From positions 156,133 through 220,132 of the forward strand of contig RCAB01000052.1 of assembly GCA_003640385.1 (NCBI GenBank): DNA of 64,000 nucleotides, in the 5' to 3' direction. Position numbers and translations under genes: made by a program. The notes beneath the pieces are model-generated. The model did not search any database, was not told the origin of the DNA, and worked only from the letters and a program-made list of their open reading frames with translations. Positions 25,014 through 38,367 of the stretch are shown here, piece by piece. Within the stretch, counting starts at the first letter, position 1, and each line of letters opens with the position of its first letter. The DNA is from Setaria digitata (lineage: Eukaryota > Nematoda > Chromadorea > Rhabditida > Setariidae).

Positions 25014-27078
25014 GCGTCATTAAATTGATGGAAATTATTGAGAATCATAGAAACCGTATCCGTAACAGCAGGCTTCTCTTTTCATCGAATCCAATTTTAG
25101 CCTCAAGTACCTCAGGTTCTCAAGTATTTTTCCATTATGATTTTTTGTTTCATCATCTTCATCATCTTGGCTTTTTTCTTCTTTTTCTCTTCAACTCATA
25201 GAATATTATGGCTCAGAAAAAAAAAAAGAAAGATGAAGGAGAGAGGACAGAGAAAGAAAAAAAAAAAAGAGCCCACTTTATGAACATCTGTCTATTTTTG
25301 AATTAGTCTACTAAATCTTTTTTATTCAAGTCTATAATTTCTTTCAATTTATTCCGCCTTCTCTTTTTTTTGATAAATGTTTCAACTGAAATAAAAAATT
25401 TAATTTTCATAAAAATAAATTTTTTGCTATCTTTTTTTGACCTTGAGTTATTTATTTATTTGTTTTTTTTTTTTTTTTTTTTTTTCTGGTTTGTTATTCA
25501 TACAAGAGAAGGCGAAAAGTTAAGAAAAAAAAATGGAAAAATTATCTTTAAATTTTTTATCATTCCTTACTCTTATCAATAAAAGAAAGAAAAAGGAAAA
25601 TTTCTCGATGAACAATCAAATATGAAAGCATTAAACTAAATGAGAGCACTTGAAATGACAAAATATCGTAATCTTTTTTTTTTAATGATAAACTTATCCA
25701 AGAAGAAAAGAAGGACAAAAAAGGATTCGAAATAATAAGTGAAAATTTTAAAATGTTTGAAAGGATATTTCTAAAACAAAAAAAAAGAAAAACTTGCATA
25801 ATGTAAAACAAACATTAAATCTACTGAATGAATTTTTCTTACTTCTTTACTTAAAAAGGAAAGGAAAATTTGAAGCAATCGTTAAGAATTTGTTGGAAAA
25901 ATTAACGAAACTTCTTTCCCAACCAAATATTTTGATAAGAAGACAAAATTAAAAGTAAAACGAATAAATAAGAAGTGTTTCAAAAAGAAAAAAGAAAAGC
26001 AATAAACTTTTGTATAATTCAACAAAGTTTTAATTGTTTAAGAATAAAATCACTGGGAATTGCAATATTGTAATTTCAATTTTATTGAAGGCAGCAAGGA
26101 TTTACATTTGATTTAGAAATGATTAATTCTATTTATTACATCAGGAATTTCAATTTTAGTTAATACATTAAATTTAACTTTTATATAGCTCTTATAACTT
26201 ATAACTTCTATATAACTTCCGTAACTTCTAGTATAAAGAATTTTAATTTAAGTTTATTTCATTTTTCAATTATAAAATGTTCAAAAATGAGAGGGTTCTG
26301 TGGATTTTTCTCTCCGTTTTCTATTTTTTTTTCTTTTTTTTTTCCATGCGACAATATGTCAGACCTAGAAAGCAGTGAAACATATCAATTTTAACATTTT
26401 TTATTAGCCCAAAATCAGGAACACTTAAGGTTCAGGTGGGTCATTCAACAGTTTCTCCATTATTTCGCTCATTATCATTATCATTCTCATAGTTCGAATC
26501 GTTATCAAGATATTTATTCCAAATATGATGCAGTTAATGTGTTTCAAGTATTGGTAATTTGAAATTCCTCAGTGTCTTTTTCCAACTTTTTTTTCAATAT
26601 TTCGATTCCCAAATTATTCCATTTTTTATTAATTTCACTTCATATTAATCATTTTTACATCATTTTATATCAGCCATTATTACCTTTTTATTTCTAATTG
26701 CCGAAAGTTCATTCCAGTTAAATCATATTTTGTTTTCCACTTCTTAATTAAATTTCATTCAGCTATCCATTAATTATTGCTATTATTATCATTATTTATC
26801 AATGTTAATTATTAGTTTTGCTGTTATTGTTATTATTATTCCCATTAATTACTGCCAATATTTAACTCTCATTTTAATTGCTATACACTTCTATTATCAT
26901 ATCAGGCCTATGCATTCTTTTCTTGCAGTCTAGAACAAATGAATCCGCTACCGTAATTTATGCTCACACCATATGTTCCAGCTATTATCAATCCTCACTT
27001 CTATTACTATTATTATTCTTAACATTATTAAATATTATAAGTGGATGTGAAAATATGACGAAGTTGGAAATGAAATGA
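25014..27078 (+). CDS. Candidate two-exon small gene (speculative)
   Basis: At about 25010-25122 a segment bounded by a tttctttag-like acceptor and a CAA|GTATTT donor is open and protein-like, with an ATG at about 25029. A second segment begins after a strong acceptor (ttttcttgcag, near 26929) and runs to a stop at 27078, carrying a Leu-rich hydrophobic stretch that could be a membrane segment or just translated ATT/CTA simple sequence. The two join in phase 0. The combined product would be about 80 residues. I recognise no homologue and treat it as unproven. Confidence 0.18.
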
Positions 27079-27126
27079 TGCGCGCATTCCTTTTCATTTA
27101 ATTCATACATTTCATATTTCTTTTGT

Positions 27127-27285
27127 TCATTCAATCATTCATTCACTCAATCATATTCAGTCATTTATTCATTCAATTCATTCATTCAGTCATTCATGTA
27201 CGATTGCTTTTACACCATTTTAATTGCTCCACTCCACTTCACTTCACACCACTTCACTTCACTTCGCTTCATTTTAAATCAGAAA
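27127..27285. repeat. Degenerate ATTC and CACTT simple repeats
   Basis: A run of ATTCATTCAATC-type tetranucleotide repeats to about 27200 is followed by CACTTCACTTCA-type pentanucleotide repeats to about 27275. Confidence 0.8.
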
Positions 27286-27964
27286 TTATATTCATCAATT
27301 CACTTTGTCCATCTGACAACACATTGTTGACAGCATATCTTTGTTTATTCATGTCATTCAATTCATTTTAATTATGCAAAAAGATTAATTACCAATTAAA
27401 AGAATGAAATCGTTGTAAACATTCCATTTGATGAAACCTTTCCATCTATCATAAATGTTGTTAAAATTTTTTTAAAGTAAAATTTGTCATAATTAAAAGT
27501 GAAAAATAAGAAGAAAAAGATGGATCACATGTTTAAAAATCTTTTTTGTTCTGTTAAAATGAAATAATTATATATTATAAATATATTTTTTTCTAGATCT
27601 TGCTTCTATTCTTTATATAAATAAAGAATATGTAGATAATACTTATTTATTGAAATAATAAGAGGCAATAATTAAAAGTTTTCAAAAATTCAGAAATTTA
27701 AAAATCAAGATTTAGTTTTCTCAACAATTATTGTGCTAAAATTATGAAAATATAATCAGAACATCACTTTATAACCAAAAGGAAAACTCAGTGATCTTAT
27801 CAGTTATGATTTATCACAGGCAAACAGTTTATAATAATCGAGATGTTTGTCAGTAATCAACAATATCAATTACATCAGTACTAAAAATAGTAGTATCATT
27901 GGGACTTGTGATAATATATTTGATAAGAATGAACATATTTAATATTTAGCTACAATTAAAAAAA

Positions 27965-29150
27965 AGGACATGTATAATTCTGAAGAAAGAAATCATATGC
28001 TTAAAGCTAAATTTAAAAAATAGCACAAATGAATCACTGAAGAAATGATAAAATTGGAGTAGAAATCCTAACTGACCACTAAAATAAGATTAAAATTTAA
28101 TAACTTTACTGCAAAAATTTTCGAAATTTAAATAAATGTTTAAATTTCAAACTTAAATTTGTTAAACATCAATGAGTTTTTTGAATTGTTTAGTAAAATT
28201 TAAATAAGAAAAGTGAAGAAAAAAAAGAAGTAAAGTGAGAAAAAATTTCACGAATAATTGATTAATTAAAATGATATTTTTACTAGAAATAAATGAATAA
28301 TTTATCATAATATGATGGAATTTGTCAAAAATAAAAAGTAAAATTCTCTCATTCTTTTTTTTTTTTTTTTTTTCGTTGTAGATCTGGATGCTAAAATTTT
28401 TGGACAAGACAAAGAAGAAAAAGAAAATTAATGATTAACAGCTAATGAAAAGAAATAATTGATGGATGAGATGAAATCTGTCTGTCGGCAAATGTGAATT
28501 AGTCTAAAGAAAAGTAATTTGAACCACTTTAAGGATGGCAAAGGTTATGGGCCAACAACTAAAGTATCTCTTTTGGACAAATTAGAATAATAAGAACCAT
28601 TTTGTTTGCTCATCAAACCAATCATTTCAAAAATCGCACAAATTACACATAATTTATAGCTTTTCACAATTAATCATTTCATTTTTTGATTTTGTTTTTT
28701 TTTTTTGGATCGATGAATTTAAAAGCAAAAATTTAACAAATTACTTTAAGAACTTGAAAGTTTTTGACCAATTATTTAATTAATTATTTAATTTTAATTT
28801 AAATTACTGAAAAACTTTTCAACATTTGTAGAGGATAAACAAAAAAAAAAAAAAAAATGAGTAGAATTTTCAGTAACTGCTCATATTCAAGCAACACACT
28901 TCCTTTTTTTGACCAATTATTTAATTAATTTCTCAACAAATTTTAAAATAACATTACTTTGAATAATTAGTGAAAAATTTACCGCTTGTATATGTTGAAC
29001 ATGCAGGAGTAATTTAGTTTGCTAAAACAATTCATTAATGTGAATTGCAATTAGCTGAAAAACGACGAATTGAGATGAAAATTAAGAAGGAGGAGGAAAT
29101 TAAAGAAGAACTGATTAAATATTATCAAAAATGTTCAGTAATTTGAGAGT
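27965..29150 (+). pseudogene. Possible relic of a coiled-coil gene
   Basis: Several plus-strand stretches are rich in Lys/Glu/Leu codons in one frame but broken by scattered stops. Examples are around 27968-28070, 28380-28590 (about 57 codons with only two internal stops before a final TAA), and 29050-29134, where residues such as EKRRIEMKIKKEEEIKEEL are open between an attag acceptor and a TCA|GTAATT donor. The pattern suggests a decayed or very diverged coiled-coil protein. A-rich composition alone can also give Lys-rich frames, so confidence is low. Confidence 0.2.
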
Positions 29151-29164
29151 TTATAACAAACTGC

Positions 29165-29254
29165 GATAGAACGAGAGCAGTCCAAATATAAGTTGGACGA
29201 TTTTGTGATATAGAACGAGAGCAGTCCAAATATAAGTTGGACGATTTTGTGATA
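29165..29254. repeat. Exact 44-bp tandem duplication
   Basis: A 44-bp unit beginning with tagaacgagagcag occurs twice back-to-back with no base difference. There is no N at this junction, but it lies just upstream of the unmerged contig overlaps, so it may also be an assembly artefact. Confidence 0.9.
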
Positions 29255-29476
29255 TTTATAAACTTTATAATAAAATAAAATTCGTACACTAAAATCTTGA
29301 AATTTTTCTTTAAAAATACTCAGAAGTTAGTAGATTGAATAATTAGATCAAATTGTGATATTTGTGCAATTAAACTGCGGAATTTTAGATTTTTAAATTA
29401 CCGCATTGTAAATTCTGTTTAATTAGGTTGCATAATTTCTTTTCAGTTGATATCTTAATTAAATTCTTCGAAAAAC

Positions 29477-29920
29477 AATTACACTTTCTAAGTCGTCTGA
29501 AAAAAATTCCCTGTTTTTAATAGATTCAAAAATTAAAAAAAATTAAATTTATAGATGTGACTTNCGTTTGAAAAAAATCCACTGTTTTTAATAGATTCAA
29601 AAATTAAAAGAAATTAAATTTATAGATGTGACTTAAAATAAATGAAAGAAATTGAAAGTCAAAAAATTTTGGAAAAAAAATTCATTTAGACTTAACACAG
29701 TATTCAAAGAACTTTTTCGTTTTTTTTTTTNACAATTACACTTTCTAAGTCGTCTGAAAAAAATTCCCTGTTTTTAATAGATTCAAAAATTAAAAAAAAT
29801 TAAATTTATAGATGTGACTTAAAATAAATGAAAGAAAAAATTAAAAATCAAAAAATTTTGGAAAAAAAATTCATTTAGACTTGACACAGTATTCAAAGAA
29901 CTTTTTCGTTTTTTTTTTTT
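29477..29920. repeat. Contig-join duplication around two single-N positions
   Basis: The segment 29477-29563 is repeated at 29733-29820. Between the N at 29564 and the N at 29731 lies a slightly diverged version of the same sequence plus its downstream neighbour, which appears again at 29821-29920. This pattern fits two haplotypes or overlapping contigs laid end to end and not collapsed. Confidence 0.85.
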
Positions 29921-32900
29921 CGTGAAGTTAATGATAATAGTTAAAATTAAAAGAATATTTTTCAAATTTCAAAAAAGCTCTTTGCTATAGTAATTTAATA
30001 ATTGCACCCTTTTTTCTTCCGCTTCCTTTTTTTATGTCTTAATTAAATATTTGCTTTTTTTTTTTTTTTTTTCATTATTTTGGCAAGAAATAATGCAAAA
30101 AAAGAGAAAAAAAAAATAAGAAAACTTACCCTAAACAAATGATTTTAAGTAAGCTCTTAACTTCTCAAATTCTGTCATGTTTGCTGCACCGAGTGAACAC
30201 GATGTGATACCGGGGAATAGCGGGGGAGAAAGAGAGAGAGAGAGAGAAGATTCGGTCTTAGAAAAAGAATACTTTTTTTTTTTTGCGGTAATCTGCTAAT
30301 CCGTTCAGTAAATAAAATATACACCTCAAACCAATAAAATGCTTTTATGTACAGTTTCCAATAACCATAACTAAATACTTTGCTAAAATTTCTTTCATCT
30401 CCAATTTACCGCATTTGCTTATGCTAATTAATTATGTGAAAAAGGTTTAATGATGCAATTTTTATCAATTAAATCAACTGCTGTTCTATTAAGTGCACAT
30501 ATAATTGATTAGAATTAAATACAAATTTATTTAATTACAGTTGCAAATATATTCCTATCATTTTCTTTCTTCCAATTAATCCTCACATATATTTTGATAA
30601 TTGATTAACAATAATCATTGGAACTTGCAAAAAAGACAAGATTATACAAAATATGACATGAAATTTTAATTATTATGAAACAATTAAATTGCACTTATTG
30701 CTATAATCCTAATAATATTAATTTTACAAGAAGACAATTATCATCATGCTTTTGTTATCTTTTATCATTATGCTTTCAATCATTCCTTATGTGTTTTTCT
30801 TGTAATAATATTTGCTAAAATTACCAAAAATGCACAAGTTTAAGATGCAAATGCAAATATAAACTTCAGGTATTGCTAATTGAGTAAATTATAATTATAA
30901 TAATATTTTAATCCTTTTAATTCCTTTTTTCATTCGATTAGTGTGTCTTTATTTCGATTAAAACTTATAAAGTAAGTGAATTTTTATCGCAAAATGTTAT
31001 TAATAACTTGTTAACAAATGAAAATGATAATTTACTGGACTGAAACTTGAGTAAACCCAACGAAAGGTCAACTTCCGGATCTCAATTTCCGGATATGGTA
31101 GTGTTCCTATTTCACTTTCTTATTTCTTTTCATCCTTCTGTATGTGTACATTAATTTTACCATACTTTACTTCCGCTCTGCTCTTCCAAAAAAAAAAAAA
31201 AAAAAGGTTAAGTACTTAGTTTTCTTTAGCAAAATGTGTCTGTGTGTGTGTACGCGCATGAAATGAATTATATAGTCAGGTAAAAGATAAAGTAAGGTAA
31301 GGTAAGGTATGTGAATGAATGAATAGTTCGACTGAAGTACTCTCAGGTCACTCTCAGGTGTTTGATGGTAGCTGTGGGAGAGGTCAAGTCATCCTACACC
31401 GCACAGCAAAAATATTCCAAAATGGTAACAACAGTTTCCGGAAACGAAAAATTTCCTTCCTTTTTTTTTTCCATTTCCTTTCTCGTCATGCATTCTGGTC
31501 CGTTTTTTTATTCTTTCAAAAATAAAATTAATGAATATTATTCATTAATTTTCTTTTTTTTTTTTTCCATTTTAATTAAAAAAATTCACTCGCCATAACA
31601 ATGAAATGAAATGAACATCATTATTTTTTTTAAAAGACTTTTTCCTGAAAATTTCATTTTTCATTTCTTATTTTGCGAAATTAGAGAATAAATCAAAAAT
31701 TATGTAATTTTCATGGCATTGATTATCGGTATATGGTCATTTGTGAAATTCATTTGAGGATCTATTGTTATGAGTATGGTATTTCAAGATGTTTTGAAAA
31801 TTTCAGATAAAATTTTAAATAAAATTTTTATCTGAAGGTCAAAAATTTTCTCGCTTCATCAAAGTTCTAATTTGTGATTTTATTTTAAGTATGCTTGGAT
31901 TTTATGATGGAAATGACAGAAAAGGTCAAATATTTCTTTGAAAATTTAACTTTTAAAATTATATTCTTTTGAAGAATTAATTTTACACTGCGAAATGATA
32001 CTTCATTTAAAGGCAAGAAAAGCTAAAAGTGGTCTTTACCAGTAAAAACTTTTTTTTTCGTCAAAAATTGAAAGTTTTTGAAATTTTTAAAATTTAACAA
32101 TTGCTATTTGAAATTTCATACGATCATTTTATATCAAATGTTTTTAGTAAAGTATTCAATTATAAAATTTGATTTTTTTTTAACGATTATTTTATTAAGA
32201 AGTTTGATTCGATGAAAGAAAAATTTTTAAACGTTTTTTTTTTCCCCTCAATCTTTCAGATATTTCATTCATTTTCCTTTCCCTTCCATATTTCTTTTTC
32301 ATTTTTCTCCGCAATTTTAGCTGACTGAGAACGCAATTAATTATTTGCTTACTGAAAATTATTGAGTAATAAAAAAAAAAAAAAAAAAAACAACAACATC
32401 AATATTACTAATAATATTATTGTTACCATGAAACATATTTAATTAGTTTCAGGGAATATTCATTAACAGGCTAAGAAGTGTGAAATTTTAATCATTTAAA
32501 GGAGGAAAAGAATAAGGAAAGGGTAGGCTTGAAATAAATTATAGAATTAGTTTAAACAAGTAGAGGAAGAGGGAGAGAGGGAAGGGAAGAGGGAGAGAGA
32601 GAGAGAGAGAGAGAGGGGGAATGGAAGATGAACGAGGAGGCTATTTTCACTCGGTAAATTCGTTCTAAGAGCACTTGAGAGGATAGATAGTTGGAATGGA
32701 ATTGGATTGGACTGAATTGGATTGGATGAGATGAGACTGAATGAAGTAAGAGAGTACGGTAGTTTTTTTTTTTTTTTTTTTTTTATTTTTTTCCTCACTT
32801 ATTGAAGAAGTATTAGTTATTTAGATGACTGAATGGAAATTGATTGGAAGAATTTTTAAAAATTTAAAAAATTAAAAACATTACTGGAAAAAACATTTAG

Positions 32901-35016
32901 CTACGAACAAACGTTGGCGATATATTTATATTACTTGTCTCTTTTAGCTATAAAATGATTTAAAAAAAAAAAAAAAAAATTATTCGGATTAGTAATATCA
33001 GAATTAAAATAATTTAGAAATATATTTGTTAATAGAAATCAGAAATCGGTATCAAAAAATATGTTATCATAAATTTTTGAAAAACTACTTTTGATATCTG
33101 ATAGATAAAATTCCCTTAATTTTGACTTTCTTTTTTTTTGAAAAATTCCAGAATTTTCTGAAAAAAAAAAAGAGAGCACAAGATTAATTATTTCGTCTAC
33201 TTTAGGATAATTTTTCGTCAATTTTGTTACAACTTTCACGGCCTAAATTTTTTATTTTGTGATCACAATGAGAATAATGATAGTTGGCTTGATAAAAGGT
33301 TATAATAATAACAATAATACGAATAATGATAATAATGGTGATAATGGAAAAATCTGAGCTGATCAAAGTCATGATATAATATTGGCAGCAAACAGGAACA
33401 CCACTAAACTATTTTGTTAAAATATATTTAGATTTTGCTTACTATGTCTCATAATGAGGTAAATAGGGAAAGATCTTGATTTAAATTTGAAATTTCACGT
33501 TAAATTGTTTTCACAATAACTATTGCTCTCGCAATTTTTTTTTTTTTTTTTTCCTTTGAATAATTAAAAAAAAAAAGAAGCAAAAAATCGAATTATTTTA
33601 ACTTTTTTTTTTTTGAAAAAAATACTAATAACTTTCAGATAGATAAAAAGGGTGAAAAAGAAGAATTTTTTTATTTTTATTTTTAAATTTAAAGGAGTAG
33701 TTCAGAAAAAATCGGACAAAACTATTATTATTGTTATTATTGTTAGATTATTAACAATTATTATTATTGTTATTATTGTTAGATATTATTGTTAGAATTA
33801 TCAAAGCATGAATTTGGTGATGAAAAGAAAGAGATTAAAGGTATCAAGCAGGTGTTTCACTAATGAATGATAACGGCCTAAGGTACAGCAATATCATCTT
33901 TTGTGTGATTGAAGCAGGATGAGACAAAAGACAATGAACGAAATGATATTTTCATTTATTATCTTATTGAAAAATATTTTTAAGAAAGGAAAAGAAAATT
34001 AAGAAAGAGGATGGAAAAAAAATTGAAATTTAGATGATTAGTTCATTTTTATCATATCATATTTTTTGATAAACTTTTTTTTTCTTGTTATTTAATAAAA
34101 TCAATGAAATATACGGGAGCAAAATTGAAATTTTGTTGAAATTACTCAAAAGTCACCTTCTACTACTTGTAAAAAAGTGTAAATGGAAAGCGGTTTTTTT
34201 AATCCTTCAAATCCCCTCGAATGACTGAAGTTATTCGAAGATGACAATGGTTGTGTGTGTGTGTTTTTTTTTTTAAATAAAAATTTAAAAAGTTTTTGAA
34301 GGATTTGAAAACCTGAAGCATAATCAATGCTGTTTTTTAGGTGAAAAAAATCGCAAAAACTTGTAATATGAAGTGTTACAGAAACTTTGAAGCATTCTTC
34401 GCTGGTAAATTCGATAGTCTGCTACAGTATCAGGATCCGTTAATTAGAAAAAATATGACTTTTAAGGAAATTCCCTAAAAGATCAATGAAAACTAAACTT
34501 TTTGAAATGAATAAAAATTTTTGGTACGACAAACATTGAATTCAATTCATCAAGAAAGAGAAGGAAAGGAAAATTTTCAGACTACTAAATAGAAAATATT
34601 TGAATTTTTCGCATTCCAAATTATAATTCATTAAAAATTACTCAAACTGTGAAAGTTAAATTTCATCAACTTCAGCTCAATCCAGTGGAATATAATAAAA
34701 AGTAAATAAACTTGGTATTTTTTTCTTCTATGCAAGAAACTTTACTTACAATTTTCTTTTTTTAATTGAAAAACTATACAGTAGCGTATTAAATTAATAC
34801 CTAAAACACTGAAGAATAAAATGACCCTTATTAACCTGGATTAAATTTGCTAATTAACAAGGTCGTTAGATATGCAATTTGTCAACATTAGCATTAACAT
34901 CATTATCTCTATCAAGATTATCTATTAAATTATTTGGTTTGATAAACAAACAAAACAAAATAATTTATAGTATATAGTCTCTAATAAATTTATACTTTGA
35001 TCATAGGCGGCAACAA

Positions 35017-35175
35017 ATGAGACAGTTAGACGTCATAAATGTGCGAAAGCAAGAAAATACCTTAAAAGATAGAAAGTTCGGTTCGTGTCGCCAAAAGGTC
35101 TCATCAGCTGATCAAATGGCAATGAGCGGTGGAACTTTGAGGAGAAAAATAAGGCAAATAAATTGTTTGCTTTAA
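35017..35175 (+). CDS. Candidate 52-codon frame in a GC-richer patch (speculative)
   Basis: A complete ATG-to-TAA frame of 52 residues of mixed, basic composition with no homopolymers, inside a locally GC-richer patch (about 34990-35280) that stands out from its surroundings. A longer minus-strand frame overlaps it. No domain is recognisable. The patch may instead be a regulatory element. Confidence 0.15.
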   Translation: MRQLDVINVRKQENTLKDRKFGSCRQKVSSADQMAMSGGTLRRKIRQINCLL

Positions 35176-35362
35176 TGCTATTACTAATATTACTACTAGT
35201 AGTACTAAAGAGAAGAGAGGAGAGTGGATGAGGAAGTGACAACGGACGAGTGGAAGTTCACCGGAAATGTGGAAAATGTAGGGTTTCTTTTAAATTATCA
35301 GTTGAATAGTGCTTTTTGCTTTTGTTAAATGTTAAGGGATGGAAAAAAAAAATCATTTAAAA

Positions 35363-35487
35363 TCAAAAAATTAATATATTTTATGTCAAAAATATAAAAA
35401 TCATTAATATATTTTATGATCATTAATATATTTTATATTTAAAATCATTAATATATTTTATATTTAAAATCATTAATATATTTTATG
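35363..35487. repeat. Tandem repeat with ATTAATATATTTTAT core
   Basis: Five copies of the core at spacings of about 18-33 bp; the last copies share a 24-bp unit (aaatcattaatatattttat plus four bases). Confidence 0.9.
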
Positions 35488-38367
35488 CATTTATGTATTT
35501 ATCAGATATCATTAATAGTGGGGATGAAATATTTATCGATAGCACAGTAATACTGATAAGACTGGTAATGATGCAATATTTAAAAAAAATATATATATAT
35601 ATATTGTGTAAATTAATTTTTGTTTTCTAATTTTAAGCCAAAAATAGTGCAATATGGTAGTAAGTAGTGTTGTTTAAATTATTTTCCACAAATTTTTTAA
35701 TGCAAAACTACTGAACTGATTATTTTAAATTGATTATCAATGCCTAAAAGCGACGATCTTCCTCTTCTACAATAATTTTTGCGCTTCAAAAATTTTTCGT
35801 CAAATTCAAATTTTAGATTTTATTCTTGAAATATGCAACATTCAAATCAACTTACAATTTTTTTTTTTTTTGCTTTGATCAAAATGCTAAATTATTTTTA
35901 ACAATACTACTTTCCTTTTTTTGTCCTTTTTTTTTTTTTTTTTTTTTTGCATAAAAGCATAGGATATGTCTGCCAACAGTATCAGCAGGGGTTTAACGGT
36001 AAATCAAAAATTTTCTAATCTAATTAATAGCTTATGTCACCTGGATGAGGTAATGATGCGTAAATTAGGAGGCGCTATAACAAATACCATAATCAACATT
36101 GTTACGATGTATCATAATAAATGTGATGTATAATAATCATCCGTTATATACCTTTTCCACAAATAAAAGTAATAATTATGTTTGTTTGAATGAAAAAAAA
36201 AAGATTCCGACAAAGTTCAGTAATTTGAATGTTATGAATAATTAAATGAATTGAAATAATGTGTAAAAATCCTATCCTAATAATAATAATAATAATAACC
36301 TTTTCACCTTTGATTTAATTATATATATTGGAAATGTGCATAATTTACTTGCTTTCTTGCAAATCGTTCTTATATATTTATAGTTATATTAATACGATTA
36401 AATGAATACTGGAGGTCATTTATTCATAAGCTATTCCGGAAATGATAAGGCATCTATCTATGTTAATTGATATTTAAATATCAGCATAAACATTTTATGC
36501 ATGCATAATTCGAGGGCAACGGTTTATCAAATGTAAAAATAAAACGAAAAAAAAAACGGAATTAGATTTATTTTTTTCTAACAAATTACAAAATTTGCTA
36601 TTCGATAATAATGTTTGAAATTTTAATTTCTTATAATGTGAATGATAAAATAAAACGTGAGATTGATTCTAGAATATGTGAAAAATGAAATTAAATTTCA
36701 CTTTTTTAAAAATGAAAAAAAAAAAAACATTGAAACATTTCTGGATCAAACGGATCAATACAGTCGTTTGTTTATAAGTTTAGAAATATTTTGCAAAAAC
36801 CTAAATTTGATCAAAATCTATCGCAGGGATCAATTGTCAACAAATTATAACTACCTCGATTATTACCATTTTGACTTAATTATCAATCGTAATGAACTGT
36901 GAAATGCTAATTTGTTCGGAGTACAAACTTGCAATGAATTTCTGAATTTTTGAATGGACAAATTGTATGTGATTTGCATGAATGAAACAAATATTTCCAC
37001 GTGAATATATATAAAAATGCATGCCAAAAATGAATGATAAGTTAATCATAAAGTGATAATTTTGATTGCTTTTTAATGAATGAATAAATTTATTGTTGAG
37101 AAACACGAAAAGCTTTTATTATCTGCAGTACAATATGATAGGCGAAGTGTAGAAAAAAGAAAAAAAAATCCAATTAAAAAATTTAAATTAAACATTTGTT
37201 AAAAATATCATCAACATTCTATTTCACAAGTTACAAATAATAAAATTGTATTATTTGAAAGTACAATTAATAAACAAAATTTCTCATCTTCTGCAAAATT
37301 ATATAGAATTTCCAAAAGAATTCTTCCTTTATTTCTCTTTTCTTTTTTTTTCTTTCAATAATAGGATATTTAAAGGGAAAGAAAGAAAATGCTTCCGTAA
37401 ATAAACCATTTTGTACTGCAAAAATACTTTCAATCTTAACTATGCAAATAGAAATTGAAGTCAATTTCATAAATAAATATTTTTGCAACATAAAACAAAA
37501 TATATAATGTAGCACCAGAAAAAAAAAAAAAAAGCTAAATTAAAATATTTTACAATATTAACAAAATACTGTATATATATAGTGTGAATCGTTGCATTGA
37601 ATTTCATACATTTTACAATTTTTTTTTTTTTTTTTTTAAGTGACCTTTTTGAACATTTACAAAAAAAGATTTTTTAATTTTTGGAAAAGTGTCAAAAAAG
37701 TTGAATGCATTTGAGTATTACTTCTAGTTAAAACAGTAATACTTACGCACATGATGGATTATTGATTAGTTCAGTTTGTTAAAAAAACTAAAATAAAAAT
37801 TATTGCTAATAAAAAATGCTCATTAGCAAAAAATTTTTACTTCTTTTCCTTTAATTTACTTCATTTTATTGCATTCTACTACATTCACCTCTTTAATCAT
37901 TTTCAGGTAAAAATGGGGGAAAAAGAAATCAATAAGTTATATCTTTTAACATTATAGTCATAAATGCATTCAATTTTTCTTTGTTTCTTTTTTTTTTTTG
38001 GCATTTTATCATATTATCGTTATATGGTTATGAATGCAAAATAGTTTACAAATCATTCAAAACAAAAAATGTAAACTTTTGATTTAGACGATACTTCGGA
38101 TGGCTGCTTAATATATATATATATATATTAATAATAATAATAAATGAGAAGAAAATGATTGTTTAGAAGGGAATTTTTTTTTAATAGTTCATTGTTTACA
38201 CAATTGAAATATTTTATACAACAAGAGAAAAGCATGTAATAAATGAAATGGTTTTTAAACGAATATTAAGTAAGAAATATTGCCGGAAAAAAAAGACGAA
38301 AAAAAAGAAACAACAATAATTGTTGACTGTTATTTTTCTTCTTTGTTTGCTTGTCAAATATTTAGGT

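Noticed and set aside
32547..32798. Minus-strand Ser/Leu-rich frame
   Set aside because: Translated GA/CT microsatellite and poly-A.
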